This document shows positions 13,994 to 21,001 of a stretch of 21,001 nt of DNA, in pieces (position 1 is the stretch's first letter; each line of letters begins with the position of its first letter). The translations under genes and the position numbers were made by a program. The stretch lies in contig DATHDP010000066.1 in the NCBI GenBank assembly GCA_035318985.1, positions 1-21,001 on the forward strand. Direction: 5' to 3'. The stretch comes from VBAS01 sp035318985 (lineage in GTDB: Bacteria > Bacteroidota > Bacteroidia > Chitinophagales > Chitinophagaceae). The notes below the pieces were generated by a model. It made no database searches. It was given only the letters and a program-made list of their open reading frames with translations, and was not told where the DNA came from.

Positions 13994-16750
13994 AATTGAA
14001 AACGCCGTTTCCACGATCTCCGCTTGCTCCAGCACATGTACTTTATTATAACCAGTCGCTGTTGATGCGGATGGCTGGCGGCTGATCACACCATAATTAA
14101 TGCTGTGCAAGTTCATTTTTAAAAATGAAGCTGCTCCCATATTTAATGGCTCTTCCTGTACCCAAAACCATGTTGCCTTATTATACCTTGCATACAGATC
14201 ATCGAGTTGTTTTAACGGCAAAGGATATAATTGCTCAACACGAATGATCGCAATATCTTTTCTTCCATCTTTTTGTTGCTTCTCTGCAAGATCAAAATAA
14301 ACTTTACCACTGCAGAATAAAACTTTATTCACTTGCGATACATCTGCATACTCATCATCGATCACTTCTTTAAAACCACCGTTTGTAAATTCACTCATCA
14401 CAGAATAAGAACCCGGATGACGAAGATTTGCTTTCGGTGCAAAATTTATCAATGGTTTCCTGAATGACCACAGTAATTGTCTGCGTAATGCATGGAAAAA
14501 GTTAGCAGCCGTTGTAATATTTGTTACTACCATATTCAACTCAGCACACATTTGCAAAAATCTTTCTAGCCTTGCGCTGCTATGTTCCGGACCTTGCCCT
14601 TCATATCCGTGGGGAAGTAACATGGTAACTCCATTCATCCTGTTCCATTTTTGCTCGCCGGCAGCAATAAACTGATCGATCATTGTTTGTGCCCCATTAC
14701 CGAAATCTCCAAACTGTGCTTCCCATATCACCAATGCATTGGGATTAGCCATTGCATAACCATATTCAAAACCAAGAACACCATATTCACTCAGCAATGA
14801 ATTATATATTGTGAATTTTCCCTTTGCTCCGGGCACTGTACTCAAGCGATTATACGCTTTATCATTTTCTTCATTGCGTAATACGGCATGACGATGGCTG
14901 AATGTTCCTCTTTGTACATCTTGCCCACTCATCCTTACATCTTTTCCATCAAGCAATAAACTTCCGTATGCAAGTAATTCTCCAGTGGCCCAGTCAACTT
15001 TATTTTCTGTTTGAAATAATTTTACTTTATCCTGTAATATTTTTTCAACTTTACGAATTGGCTTAAAATCTTCAGGCCATTTCATCAAAGCATCAAAAAT
15101 TGTTTTGAAAGCGACTTCGCCTATTGCAGAAACAGGCGAGCTGTCAAAATCTTCAATTGTTGCCCTGTGTAATTTTTTCCATTCAAGTTCCGGCGGCTGG
15201 TATTTATAAAGCAATGGATTTTGTTTCACTTCATCTAATCTTTCCTGCAGATCGGCCCAGAATTTCTTTTCCATTCCTTTTGCCAACTCCTGTGCATCTT
15301 CTTCTCCATTCTCCAGCAAGTATTTTACATACACTTCTCTTGGATTTGGATGTTTATCGATCAATGCATATAAATGCGGTTGCGTAAATTTTGGATCATC
15401 GCCTTCATTATGCCCATGACGACGATAACAAACCATATCTATAAAAATATCTGAATGAAATTTTTGTCTGAATCTTGTTGCCATCTCTACACACTTCACC
15501 ACTGCTTCAGGGTCATCACCGTCTACATGTAATACGGGTGCTTGTATTGCTGCGGCTAATGATGTACAATAATCAGAACTTCTTGCATCATCAAAGTCAG
15601 TAGTAAAACCGAGCTGGTTATTAATTACAAAATGAATTGTGCCCCCGGTATAAAAACCGTCCAGGTAACTCATTTGCAAAACCTCGTACACTATTCCTTG
15701 TCCCGCTAATGCAGCATCCCCATGAATTAATATTGGAAGTATTTTATCATAATGACTTGCATACATAATATCCGCCTTCGCTCTTGAAAAACCAAGAACT
15801 ACCGGATCAACTGCTTCAAGATGTGAAGGATTGGGCATTAATTTCAAATGCATTGTTCTTCCATCAGGAGTCTGCACTTCACTTCCAAATCCCATATGAT
15901 ATTTTACATCACCGCTTCCCATTGTTTGATCCAGCTTCGCCGTTCCTTCAAACTCACTAAATATCTGCTCATAGGTTTTACCCATGACGTTTGCCAATAT
16001 ATTCAACCGACCACGATGTGCCATACCGATCACAACTTCATGCACATCTAAGGTTGCAGCAGAATTAATAATTGCATCCAAAGCAGGAATTGTTGTCTCC
16101 CCACCTTCTAATGAAAATCTTTTTTGACCCACATATTTCGTATGCAGGAATTTTTCAAACATCACCCCTTGATTCAACTTCTCTAAAATTCGCTGCTGTT
16201 GATCCAATGAAAACTTTTCATGAAATTTTTTCTCCATTTCATTCGTCAGCCAATCTATCTCTTCCTGGTTACTTATGTATTTGAATTCAATGCCCACGTG
16301 ATGAGCATAACATTTTTCAAGATGAGCAATGATATTTTTTAAAGTAGTTGCACCAAGTCCAATTAGATTTCCAGCATTAAAAGTCTTGTCAAGATCGGCG
16401 TCGGTAAAACCAAAGAATTCAATATCCAGGTTTGCACCACGATCTTTTCTTTTACGAATTGGATTTGTTTTAGCGATCAAATGACCTTTGTTACGATAAC
16501 CAAGGATCATTCGATATACACCAAGTTCCCGCTTCCAATCAATACCGCTTTCTGCTGCCACCGGCACAACTTCTTTTATTGCTGCACCATTTCCGTTAGT
16601 AGTTGGCTTACCACTTGCGATCGCAAAATCGAATCCTTCAAAAAATTTTCTGAATTCCGGGTCTACACTCGCAGGATCTTTTACGAAATCCTGGTATAAA
16701 TTTTCAACAAATGCCGGATGCTGACTGGTGATATATTGGAAATCTTTCAT
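13991..16750 (-). CDS. odhA: 2-oxoglutarate dehydrogenase E1 component
   Basis: This 919-residue thiamine-diphosphate enzyme decarboxylates 2-oxoglutarate and passes the succinyl group to the lipoyl arm of E2 in the TCA cycle. The N-terminus (VENLYQDFVKDPASVDPEFRKFF) is the short E2-binding tail typical of OdhA/SucA. Conserved motifs appear in order: MAHRGRLN (about 245), HGDAALAGQG (about 345), the TPP-binding HVDGDDPEAV region and RRHGHNEGDDP. In the C-terminal transketolase-like half are SGQDVQRGTFSHRHAVL, GFEYGYA, IWEAQFGDF and LLPHGYEGQGPEHSS. The length and motifs indicate an intact stand-alone E1, not a fusion with E2. It is the first gene of the odhA-odhB unit, and its stop lies against the repeat element that separates it from odhB. 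Confidence 0.98.
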   Translation of the reverse strand: MKDFQYITSQHPAFVENLYQDFVKDPASVDPEFRKFFEGFDFAIASGKPTTNGNGAAIKEVVPVAAESGIDWKRELGVYRMILGYRNKGHLIAKTNPIRKRKDRGANLDIEFFGFTDADLDKTFNAGNLIGLGATTLKNIIAHLEKCYAHHVGIEFKYISNQEEIDWLTNEMEKKFHEKFSLDQQQRILEKLNQGVMFEKFLHTKYVGQKRFSLEGGETTIPALDAIINSAATLDVHEVVIGMAHRGRLNILANVMGKTYEQIFSEFEGTAKLDQTMGSGDVKYHMGFGSEVQTPDGRTMHLKLMPNPSHLEAVDPVVLGFSRAKADIMYASHYDKILPILIHGDAALAGQGIVYEVLQMSYLDGFYTGGTIHFVINNQLGFTTDFDDARSSDYCTSLAAAIQAPVLHVDGDDPEAVVKCVEMATRFRQKFHSDIFIDMVCYRRHGHNEGDDPKFTQPHLYALIDKHPNPREVYVKYLLENGEEDAQELAKGMEKKFWADLQERLDEVKQNPLLYKYQPPELEWKKLHRATIEDFDSSPVSAIGEVAFKTIFDALMKWPEDFKPIRKVEKILQDKVKLFQTENKVDWATGELLAYGSLLLDGKDVRMSGQDVQRGTFSHRHAVLRNEENDKAYNRLSTVPGAKGKFTIYNSLLSEYGVLGFEYGYAMANPNALVIWEAQFGDFGNGAQTMIDQFIAAGEQKWNRMNGVTMLLPHGYEGQGPEHSSARLERFLQMCAELNMVVTNITTAANFFHALRRQLLWSFRKPLINFAPKANLRHPGSYSVMSEFTNGGFKEVIDDEYADVSQVNKVLFCSGKVYFDLAEKQQKDGRKDIAIIRVEQLYPLPLKQLDDLYARYNKATWFWVQEEPLNMGAASFLKMNLHSINYGVISRQPSASTATGYNKVHVLEQAEIVETAFSI

Positions 16751-17010
16751 CGAGGTCTCGTTTCTCTGCTCCCGTTTTTATATAGACTAAAGAGAGCTGG
16801 GCTGCAAATATCTGCCAAAAAACCGAATATGCTGTCATTTTGAAGGTTTTAGGGTATTATGAGCCCGGCTGCAAATCCCTGAGCATCACCTGTTGTGTCA
16901 CTCACTGGTACGTTCGGTAGTTCTATTCATCTTTTTTAGAATTTGATAGTTCATCTTTTGGTGATTAAGCCTCTCAACCCTACCTTTGCTGTCCTCAAAA
17001 AAAAGAGTAA
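16751..17010. other. Divergent intergenic region between odhA and rpsT
   Basis: This 260-bp spacer carries the rpsT promoter near its right end. On the left, CAAATATC (16805-16812; GATATTTG on the - strand) is a one-mismatch -7 element for odhA, without a good -33 partner. GGCTGCAAATATCTG (16800-16814) and GGCTGCAAATCCCTG (16867-16881) form a direct repeat with two mismatches that could be an operator or chance. I see no tRNA or convincing small gene in it. Confidence 0.4.
16957..16988 (+). promoter_or_regulatory. rpsT promoter (Bacteroidota -33/-7 type)
   Basis: TTTG at 16957-16960 and TACCTTTG at 16981-16988 match the Bacteroidota consensus TTTG / TAnnTTTG exactly, with 20 bp between them. 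Transcription would start near 16994, giving a leader of about 17 nt. The leader is A-rich just before the ATG and has no Shine-Dalgarno sequence. Confidence 0.82.
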
Positions 17011-17268
17011 ATGGCAAATCATAAAGCAACAAAAAAGGATGCACGTCAGGCTGAAAAACGCCGTGTAAGAAATAAGTACTATGGCAAGACAACACGTAAT
17101 GCCATTCGTGATCTTCGTGAAATAAAAGACAAAAAAGAAGCAACTGATAAAATGCCAACTACTGTCGCTATGATCGATAAGTTAGCGAAGAAAGGTATCA
17201 TTCATAAAAATACTGCTGCTCATTTAAAAAGCAAATTGGCTAAAAGAGTAAACAAACTAGCTAAATAA
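17011..17268 (+). CDS. rpsT: 30S ribosomal protein S20
   Basis: S20 is a small primary 16S rRNA-binding protein of the 30S subunit. The 85-residue sequence is highly basic and all-helical. It starts MANHKATKKDARQAEKRRVRN, a Bacteroidota form of the family's MAN.KSA.K...R...N motif, and ends in the conserved K.GIIHKNTAAHLKSKLAK region. The length is normal. It is a single-gene unit with a strong consensus promoter 22 bp before the start codon and a clear terminator after the stop. An antisense open frame over this gene is a shadow. Confidence 0.97.
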   Translation: MANHKATKKDARQAEKRRVRNKYYGKTTRNAIRDLREIKDKKEATDKMPTTVAMIDKLAKKGIIHKNTAAHLKSKLAKRVNKLAK

Positions 17269-17287
17269 TTCTTTTAATATATTTTTT

Positions 17288-17324
17288 AAAAGGCATTCCA
17301 TATCGGAGTGCCTTTTTTATTTTT
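17288..17324 (+). terminator. Intrinsic terminator of rpsT
   Basis: AAAAGGCATTCC (17288-17299) pairs with GGAGTGCCTTTT (17305-17316) with one G-U pair and a 5-nt loop. A T-rich run follows. It begins 19 bp after the rpsT stop codon. Confidence 0.92.
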
Positions 17325-17342
17325 AGCATTCAAATCACAATC

Positions 17343-19067
17343 ATGAGAAAACTGCTTACCTGCTTCGCTTTATTACTTATTAATTTTCTTAACGCACAAA
17401 ATATCACAACCGTATTTGAAAAAAGTAACGGTACAAAAACTCCCACCTATTTTGAAGCGATTGATTGGTGGCAAAAACTCGATGCTCAATCTGGTAAAGT
17501 GAAAATGATTACTATGGGCATGAGTGATGCAGGCTATCCTTTGCATTTGGTTGTTGTTGCAAACAACGGCGATTACAATTTTGATAATATCAGGAAAAAT
17601 AATAAAAGAGTTATCCTTGTCAACAACGGTATTCATCCCGGTGAACCAGATGGAATAGATGCCAGTATGTTGCTTGCAAGAGATATTGTAATTAATAAAG
17701 TAAAGTTGCCAGACAATGTTGTTCTTGCTATCATTCCAGTTTATAATATTGGTGGTTGTCTAAATCGCAGTGCAGATTATCGTGTTGATCAGAATGGACC
17801 TGAAGAATTTGGATTTCGTGGCAACAGTCAGAATCTTGATCTCAATAGAGACTTTATTAAATCTGATTCAAAAGAAGCAAAAGCCTTTGCAGAAATATTT
17901 CATTTAACTGATCCCGATGTTTTCTTAGATAATCATGTAAGTGACGGCGCCGATTATCAGCATGTGATGACACTTATCTGTACGCAGCATAGCAAACTAG
18001 GTGGGGTTCTTGGTGAATATTTGAACAAAACTTTTGAACCTGGTTTATATGCAAGCATGAAAGAAAAAGGTTATGATCTTATTCCTTACGTAAATGCGTT
18101 TGGTGATACACCCGATAGTGGCTGGCCAGAGTTTTTTGAAAGCCCACGATACAGCAGTGGTTATGCTGCCTTATGGCATACATTCTCATTTATATCTGAA
18201 ACACATATGCTGAAACCTTATGATCAAAGAGTAAAGTCAACCTATGAATTAATGAAAAGTTTTATTGACTTTACCGCAAAGAATAGTGAAACAATAAAAC
18301 AGTTAAGAGATCAAACTAAACAAACAGTAAAAACACAAGCAGAGTTTCCAATTGCATGGACCTTGGATCGTTCACAATCATCAAAAAGAATTTATAAGGG
18401 ATACGCCGCCGCTTATAAGCCAAGTGATGTATCGGGGCAACGAAGATTGTATTATGACCGTAGTAAGCCTTATGAAAAAGAAGTTCCTTTTTATACTTTC
18501 TACAAACCTTCGATCAATATTCAAAAGCCTAAAGCTTATATCATTCCGCAAGGTTGGTGGAAAGTAATTGAACTGCTAAAAGCGAATAAAGTGCAGATGA
18601 CGCAACTAAAAAAAGATTCAACCATTGAAGTGGAAGTTTACCGGATCGATGATTATAAAACAGCCGCGAGACAAAATGAAATGCATCATATAAATAGTGA
18701 TGTAAAGACAAGTGTCACTATTAAGCAGATAAAATTTAAAAAAGGTGATTATTATATTTCAATGAATCAGTCTGCAAATCGCTTTTTAATTGAAACACTG
18801 GAACCAGCCGCAACTGATTCTTATTTCGCCTGGAATTTCTTTGATGGAGTTCTTGGTCAAAAAGAAGGATATTCCGGTTATGCGTTTGAAGATATAGCTG
18901 CTGATTATTTAAAAAATAATCCGGATATAAAAGCAAAACTTGATCAACGAGTAGCTACTGACACCGCGTTTGCAAAAAATGGAAGGGCCCAGTTGAATTT
19001 TGTTTATGAAAATTCTCCGTGGGTTGAACCGGATTATTTGAGATACCCGGTTTACAGGGTTAAATAA
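17343..19067 (+). CDS. Secreted M14-family zinc carboxypeptidase
   Basis: This 574-residue exported metallopeptidase begins with a signal peptide (about 1-19, ending LNAQN). The M14 (carboxypeptidase A-like) domain has the zinc ligands H98 and E101 in HPGE and H198 in DNHVSDG, the substrate-binding pair N168/R169 (DLNRDF) and catalytic Glu286 (FISETH). All key residues are present, so it is likely an active enzyme removing C-terminal residues from peptides or cell-wall peptides outside the cytoplasm. The C-terminal third (about 350-574) is a beta-rich extension typical of larger Bacteroidota M14 proteins and has no T9SS sorting motif. It starts 75 bp after rpsT, beyond that gene's terminator, so it probably has its own promoter. 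It converges on the DUF4440-like gene with a gap of 17 bp. Confidence 0.93.
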   Translation: MRKLLTCFALLLINFLNAQNITTVFEKSNGTKTPTYFEAIDWWQKLDAQSGKVKMITMGMSDAGYPLHLVVVANNGDYNFDNIRKNNKRVILVNNGIHPGEPDGIDASMLLARDIVINKVKLPDNVVLAIIPVYNIGGCLNRSADYRVDQNGPEEFGFRGNSQNLDLNRDFIKSDSKEAKAFAEIFHLTDPDVFLDNHVSDGADYQHVMTLICTQHSKLGGVLGEYLNKTFEPGLYASMKEKGYDLIPYVNAFGDTPDSGWPEFFESPRYSSGYAALWHTFSFISETHMLKPYDQRVKSTYELMKSFIDFTAKNSETIKQLRDQTKQTVKTQAEFPIAWTLDRSQSSKRIYKGYAAAYKPSDVSGQRRLYYDRSKPYEKEVPFYTFYKPSINIQKPKAYIIPQGWWKVIELLKANKVQMTQLKKDSTIEVEVYRIDDYKTAARQNEMHHINSDVKTSVTIKQIKFKKGDYYISMNQSANRFLIETLEPAATDSYFAWNFFDGVLGQKEGYSGYAFEDIAADYLKNNPDIKAKLDQRVATDTAFAKNGRAQLNFVYENSPWVEPDYLRYPVYRVK

Positions 19068-19084
19068 AACTAAAGACTGCTATT

Positions 19085-19567
19085 TTACTCAGTAAGTGAG
19101 GTGCCTTGTGATGAAACGGCTTTCCAAGTTCCATTTCGATTTAACCAAACATCATAAAATCGCATTCTCTTTTCTGTTGGTTTGCCTTTATTTTTTTTGT
19201 ACGAATGAGTGACCAGGGTTATTACGGCAACATTTTCATAAAGATTTACTGTAATCTCCTCAAACTTCAGTGAATCCAAAAAAATACTGTCTCTCCGCAT
19301 TGCACTAATATTATTATACATTCCTTTTAGTGCTTGTTGCTTATTTGAAATATGATCGGTTGAAATATCGATGAAGGTAGAATCCATAAGTGTGGAGACA
19401 TAAGCTGTATCTAAAACAAACTCAGCGTCCAGCCACTTTCTTTCTAGTGATAGCAGTTCCTCTTTCACATTATCATTGGAAAAATTATCTGTATCAACTG
19501 TTTTCTTTGAGTTGGATTGAGAGCAAGCAAAAAGAATAAATGGTATACTGATCAATTTTATTCTCAT
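19085..19567 (-). CDS. Lipoprotein with DUF4440/SnoaL-like (NTF2 fold) domain
   Basis: This 160-residue protein begins MRIKLISIPFILFAC, a lipoprotein signal with lipobox LFAC and a polar linker after the Cys. The rest (about 45-158) follows the DUF4440 pattern: ELLSLERKWLDAEFVLDTAYVSTLMDSTFI, then ISNKQQALKGMY, VAVITLVTHSYKK, and a final MRFYDVWLNRNGTWKAVSSQGT. The fold is NTF2-like and often has no known catalytic role, so no reaction is assigned. The ATG overlaps the stop of the upstream DUF418 gene in an ATGA arrangement, implying translational coupling; this fixes the start better than the longer open frame, which runs into the upstream gene. Confidence 0.85.
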   Translation of the reverse strand: MRIKLISIPFILFACSQSNSKKTVDTDNFSNDNVKEELLSLERKWLDAEFVLDTAYVSTLMDSTFIDISTDHISNKQQALKGMYNNISAMRRDSIFLDSLKFEEITVNLYENVAVITLVTHSYKKNKGKPTEKRMRFYDVWLNRNGTWKAVSSQGTSLTE

Positions 19568-20820
19568 GTGTTTTTTGTTTTCAAAATCCTTAATCTTTTT
19601 CCATAAGTGAGCATTCTCCATAGCCATTCGAATGGTCCATAATTAAAATATTTAAACCAAAGATTACTATAAATAATTTGTAATGCATAAAATGCTAAAC
19701 CGATCGGAACAAAAATTACAGGCCCGATATTTCCACCCAATCCAAAGCCAACGCCATAATAAAGTGTAATGCCAATAATTGTTTGCATCAGGTAATTTGT
19801 TAGCGCCATTCTACCTAGCGGGGCCAGCACCTTTAATTTACTATTCCCTTTCTTTTTTATCCAATGCAAACAAATAACAGAAGTATAAGCAAGGCAAAGT
19901 GGAACCACGCTAAGGGCATAAAAAATTGTATGTCCCATGCCAATTGGATTGGGTATCGATTTTTGAAAAATCTCAAAGTAACTACATGCGATAGCTGAAG
20001 GAATTCCGATGATGAAACCCCATCGCCTCAATTTTTTAAACAACGCAACATAAATTTCAAGATTAGCGTAGATCATTTTTCTCCCTGCATAAAAACCGAT
20101 CAAAAACATAGCAAGGACTTTAGGAATACGATTACTATCGAGAATATAAGAATAGCGATAAGCCCATCCTGAGGCTTGCCAGTTCCTCCATTCATGCCAC
20201 CCGCTTCCGGGTTTGTATAAGTAGTTTGCATAGGTACTGTCTGTTGGTACACCATTCCTTTTATCAAATGATATGGCAATTTTCTCCAATCCGTCTCCAG
20301 CCTTTGTATGAAATAAAATATTTATACAATCCAGGATAATAGGTGAAAGGATCAACGCCGCAGCAGTGATGATCAAAGTTTTATCGGAACACTTTCTGAA
20401 TAATGGAAGTATAAAACCAATTATTGCATATAAGAAAAGAATATCTCCTTCCCATAGTCCAAACAAATGCAAAGAGCCGATCAGGAGCAATATTAATAGA
20501 CGTCGATAAAATATTTTTAAAGGATTGATCCCCTTTTGCTCATTACGAATTAAAATGATCGAGAAGCCGATGCCAAACAACAATGAAAAAAGACTATAAA
20601 ATTTCCCATTAATAAAAGTAAGTTCAATCAACCCGACAATTCCATCTGCTGGCCAGGTGGGAAGAGCCTCTCGCATCGGCTGAGTAAGAAAGCCCCACCC
20701 GGTAAACCCAAAAATGTTATCTAATAAAACACCGAGCAAAGCAAAACCGCGAAGCACATCAAGTATATCTGATCTTTCATTTTGCAAAACTGGTAATGCA
20801 GTTTGTGTAGACGAATGCAT
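19564..20820 (-). CDS. DUF418-family integral membrane protein
   Basis: This 418-residue polytopic membrane protein has about eight to ten hydrophobic segments. It starts with the family signature (SDILDVLRGFALLGVLLDNI) and ends with the DUF418 domain hallmarks GRMALTNYLMQ and NYGPFEWLWRMLTYG. Its function is unknown in the literature I recall; relatives include YeiB of E. coli, and the family has a distant link to acyltransferase-3 membrane proteins. I chose the ATG at 20820. A TTG two codons earlier is possible but makes no functional difference. The gene overlaps the DUF4440-like lipoprotein gene by 4 bp, so the two are probably expressed together. Confidence 0.9.
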   Translation of the reverse strand: MHSSTQTALPVLQNERSDILDVLRGFALLGVLLDNIFGFTGWGFLTQPMREALPTWPADGIVGLIELTFINGKFYSLFSLLFGIGFSIILIRNEQKGINPLKIFYRRLLILLLIGSLHLFGLWEGDILFLYAIIGFILPLFRKCSDKTLIITAAALILSPIILDCINILFHTKAGDGLEKIAISFDKRNGVPTDSTYANYLYKPGSGWHEWRNWQASGWAYRYSYILDSNRIPKVLAMFLIGFYAGRKMIYANLEIYVALFKKLRRWGFIIGIPSAIACSYFEIFQKSIPNPIGMGHTIFYALSVVPLCLAYTSVICLHWIKKKGNSKLKVLAPLGRMALTNYLMQTIIGITLYYGVGFGLGGNIGPVIFVPIGLAFYALQIIYSNLWFKYFNYGPFEWLWRMLTYGKRLRILKTKNT

Positions 20821-20846
20821 GTTCAATTTTTTATTTTAATAAAAAT

Positions 20847-20889
20847 AAAACCATGACCGCACTCACCAGCTCAAAGCTCCGATGGTTTT
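20847..20889 (-). terminator. Probable terminator of the partial gene at the right edge
   Basis: On the - strand AAAACCAT (20889-20882) pairs with ATGGTTTT (20854-20847), with an inner AGCT/AGCT hairpin in the loop, and ATTTTTATT follows. It sits 23 bp after the stop at 20913 and just upstream of the DUF418 gene, so it probably separates the two transcription units. Confidence 0.5.
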
Positions 20890-20912
20890 GTCTCCGTATT
20901 AAATATAAATAG

Positions 20913-21001
20913 TTATTCTATAATATCAAGCTGCAACTCGTTGGATTTAAGCGGCTGCTCATCGCTGGAAGGAATGTCTGCAGCTTTATCAATTGATTTG
21001 A
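20913..21001 (-). CDS. C-terminal end of an unidentified gene (cut by window end)
   Basis: Read on the - strand from the window edge, one frame stays open for 28 codons and ends with TAA at 20915-20913. The peptide is KSIDKAADIPSSDEQPL followed by KSNELQLDIIE. This is an acidic, probably disordered tail, so the protein cannot be identified. Support comes from the open frame, the terminator-like hairpin behind it and the tidy gap to the next gene. Confidence 0.55.
   Translation of the reverse strand, partial: KSIDKAADIPSSDEQPLKSNELQLDIIE

Noticed and set aside
16840..16950. Possible tRNA or structured RNA upstream of rpsT
   Set aside because: GTTCGGTAGTTC looked like a T-arm fragment, but no acceptor stem or cloverleaf could be formed and no known RNA leader was recognised.
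16898..17158. A - strand open frame overlapping rpsT and its promoter
   Set aside because: It is the shadow of the S20 codons; the peptide is rich in His, Phe and Leu with no recognisable domain.
19568..19627. N-terminal extension of the DUF4440-like lipoprotein by 20 codons
   Set aside because: It lies in the DUF418 coding region and would hide the lipoprotein signal; the ATGA overlap start fits better.
1..21001. CRISPR arrays, IS elements, phage genes or attachment sites
   Set aside because: No regularly spaced repeats, transposase or integrase motifs or phage proteins were seen on either strand.

Overview
The window looks like a chromosomal segment of a Bacteroidota bacterium, most likely a member of the Chitinophagaceae or a close relative. 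The signs are AT-rich DNA, a cargo protein with a C-terminal type IX secretion (T9SS) sorting domain, TAnnTTTG-type promoters, LytS/LytTR signalling with a two-component propeller sensor, PepSY-like repeats and an almost complete lack of Shine-Dalgarno sites. The genus is an inference. No phage, IS element, CRISPR array, tRNA or rRNA was seen.

Left part (1-5.9 kb, + strand): a signalling cluster made by duplication. It holds the C-terminal half of one LytS-type histidine kinase (cut by the window edge), a complete paralogous kinase with a periplasmic propeller sensor, and two response regulators with near-identical receiver domains. One regulator carries the usual LytTR DNA-binding output. 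In the other, LytTR is replaced at its domain boundary by a class III nucleotidyl cyclase domain. The cluster could therefore send one type of input to both transcription and a cyclic nucleotide; this is the most interesting system in the window.

Middle (6-12.5 kb): mnmA (tRNA 2-thiouridylase), a lipoprotein of unknown function, a T9SS-exported subtilisin-like protease, a convergent RsmB/NOP-type RNA methyltransferase whose stop codon overlaps that of the protease, and a secreted protein with two PepSY-like domains. The methyltransferase gene contains two tracts of 7-bp repeats that appear to have been absorbed into its reading frame. A long hairpin inside its 3' end looks like the terminator of the opposing protease gene.

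Right-middle (12.5-17 kb, - strand): odhA and odhB, the E1 and E2 subunits of 2-oxoglutarate dehydrogenase, separated by about 195 bp of nested inverted repeats that resemble a dispersed REPIN- or MITE-like element. A 30-bp perfect palindrome terminates odhB and the convergent PepSY-like gene.

Right part (17-21 kb): rpsT (ribosomal protein S20) with a textbook Bacteroidota promoter and terminator, a secreted M14 zinc carboxypeptidase, then on the - strand a DUF418 membrane protein translationally coupled to a DUF4440-like lipoprotein, and the last 28 codons of another - strand gene at the edge.
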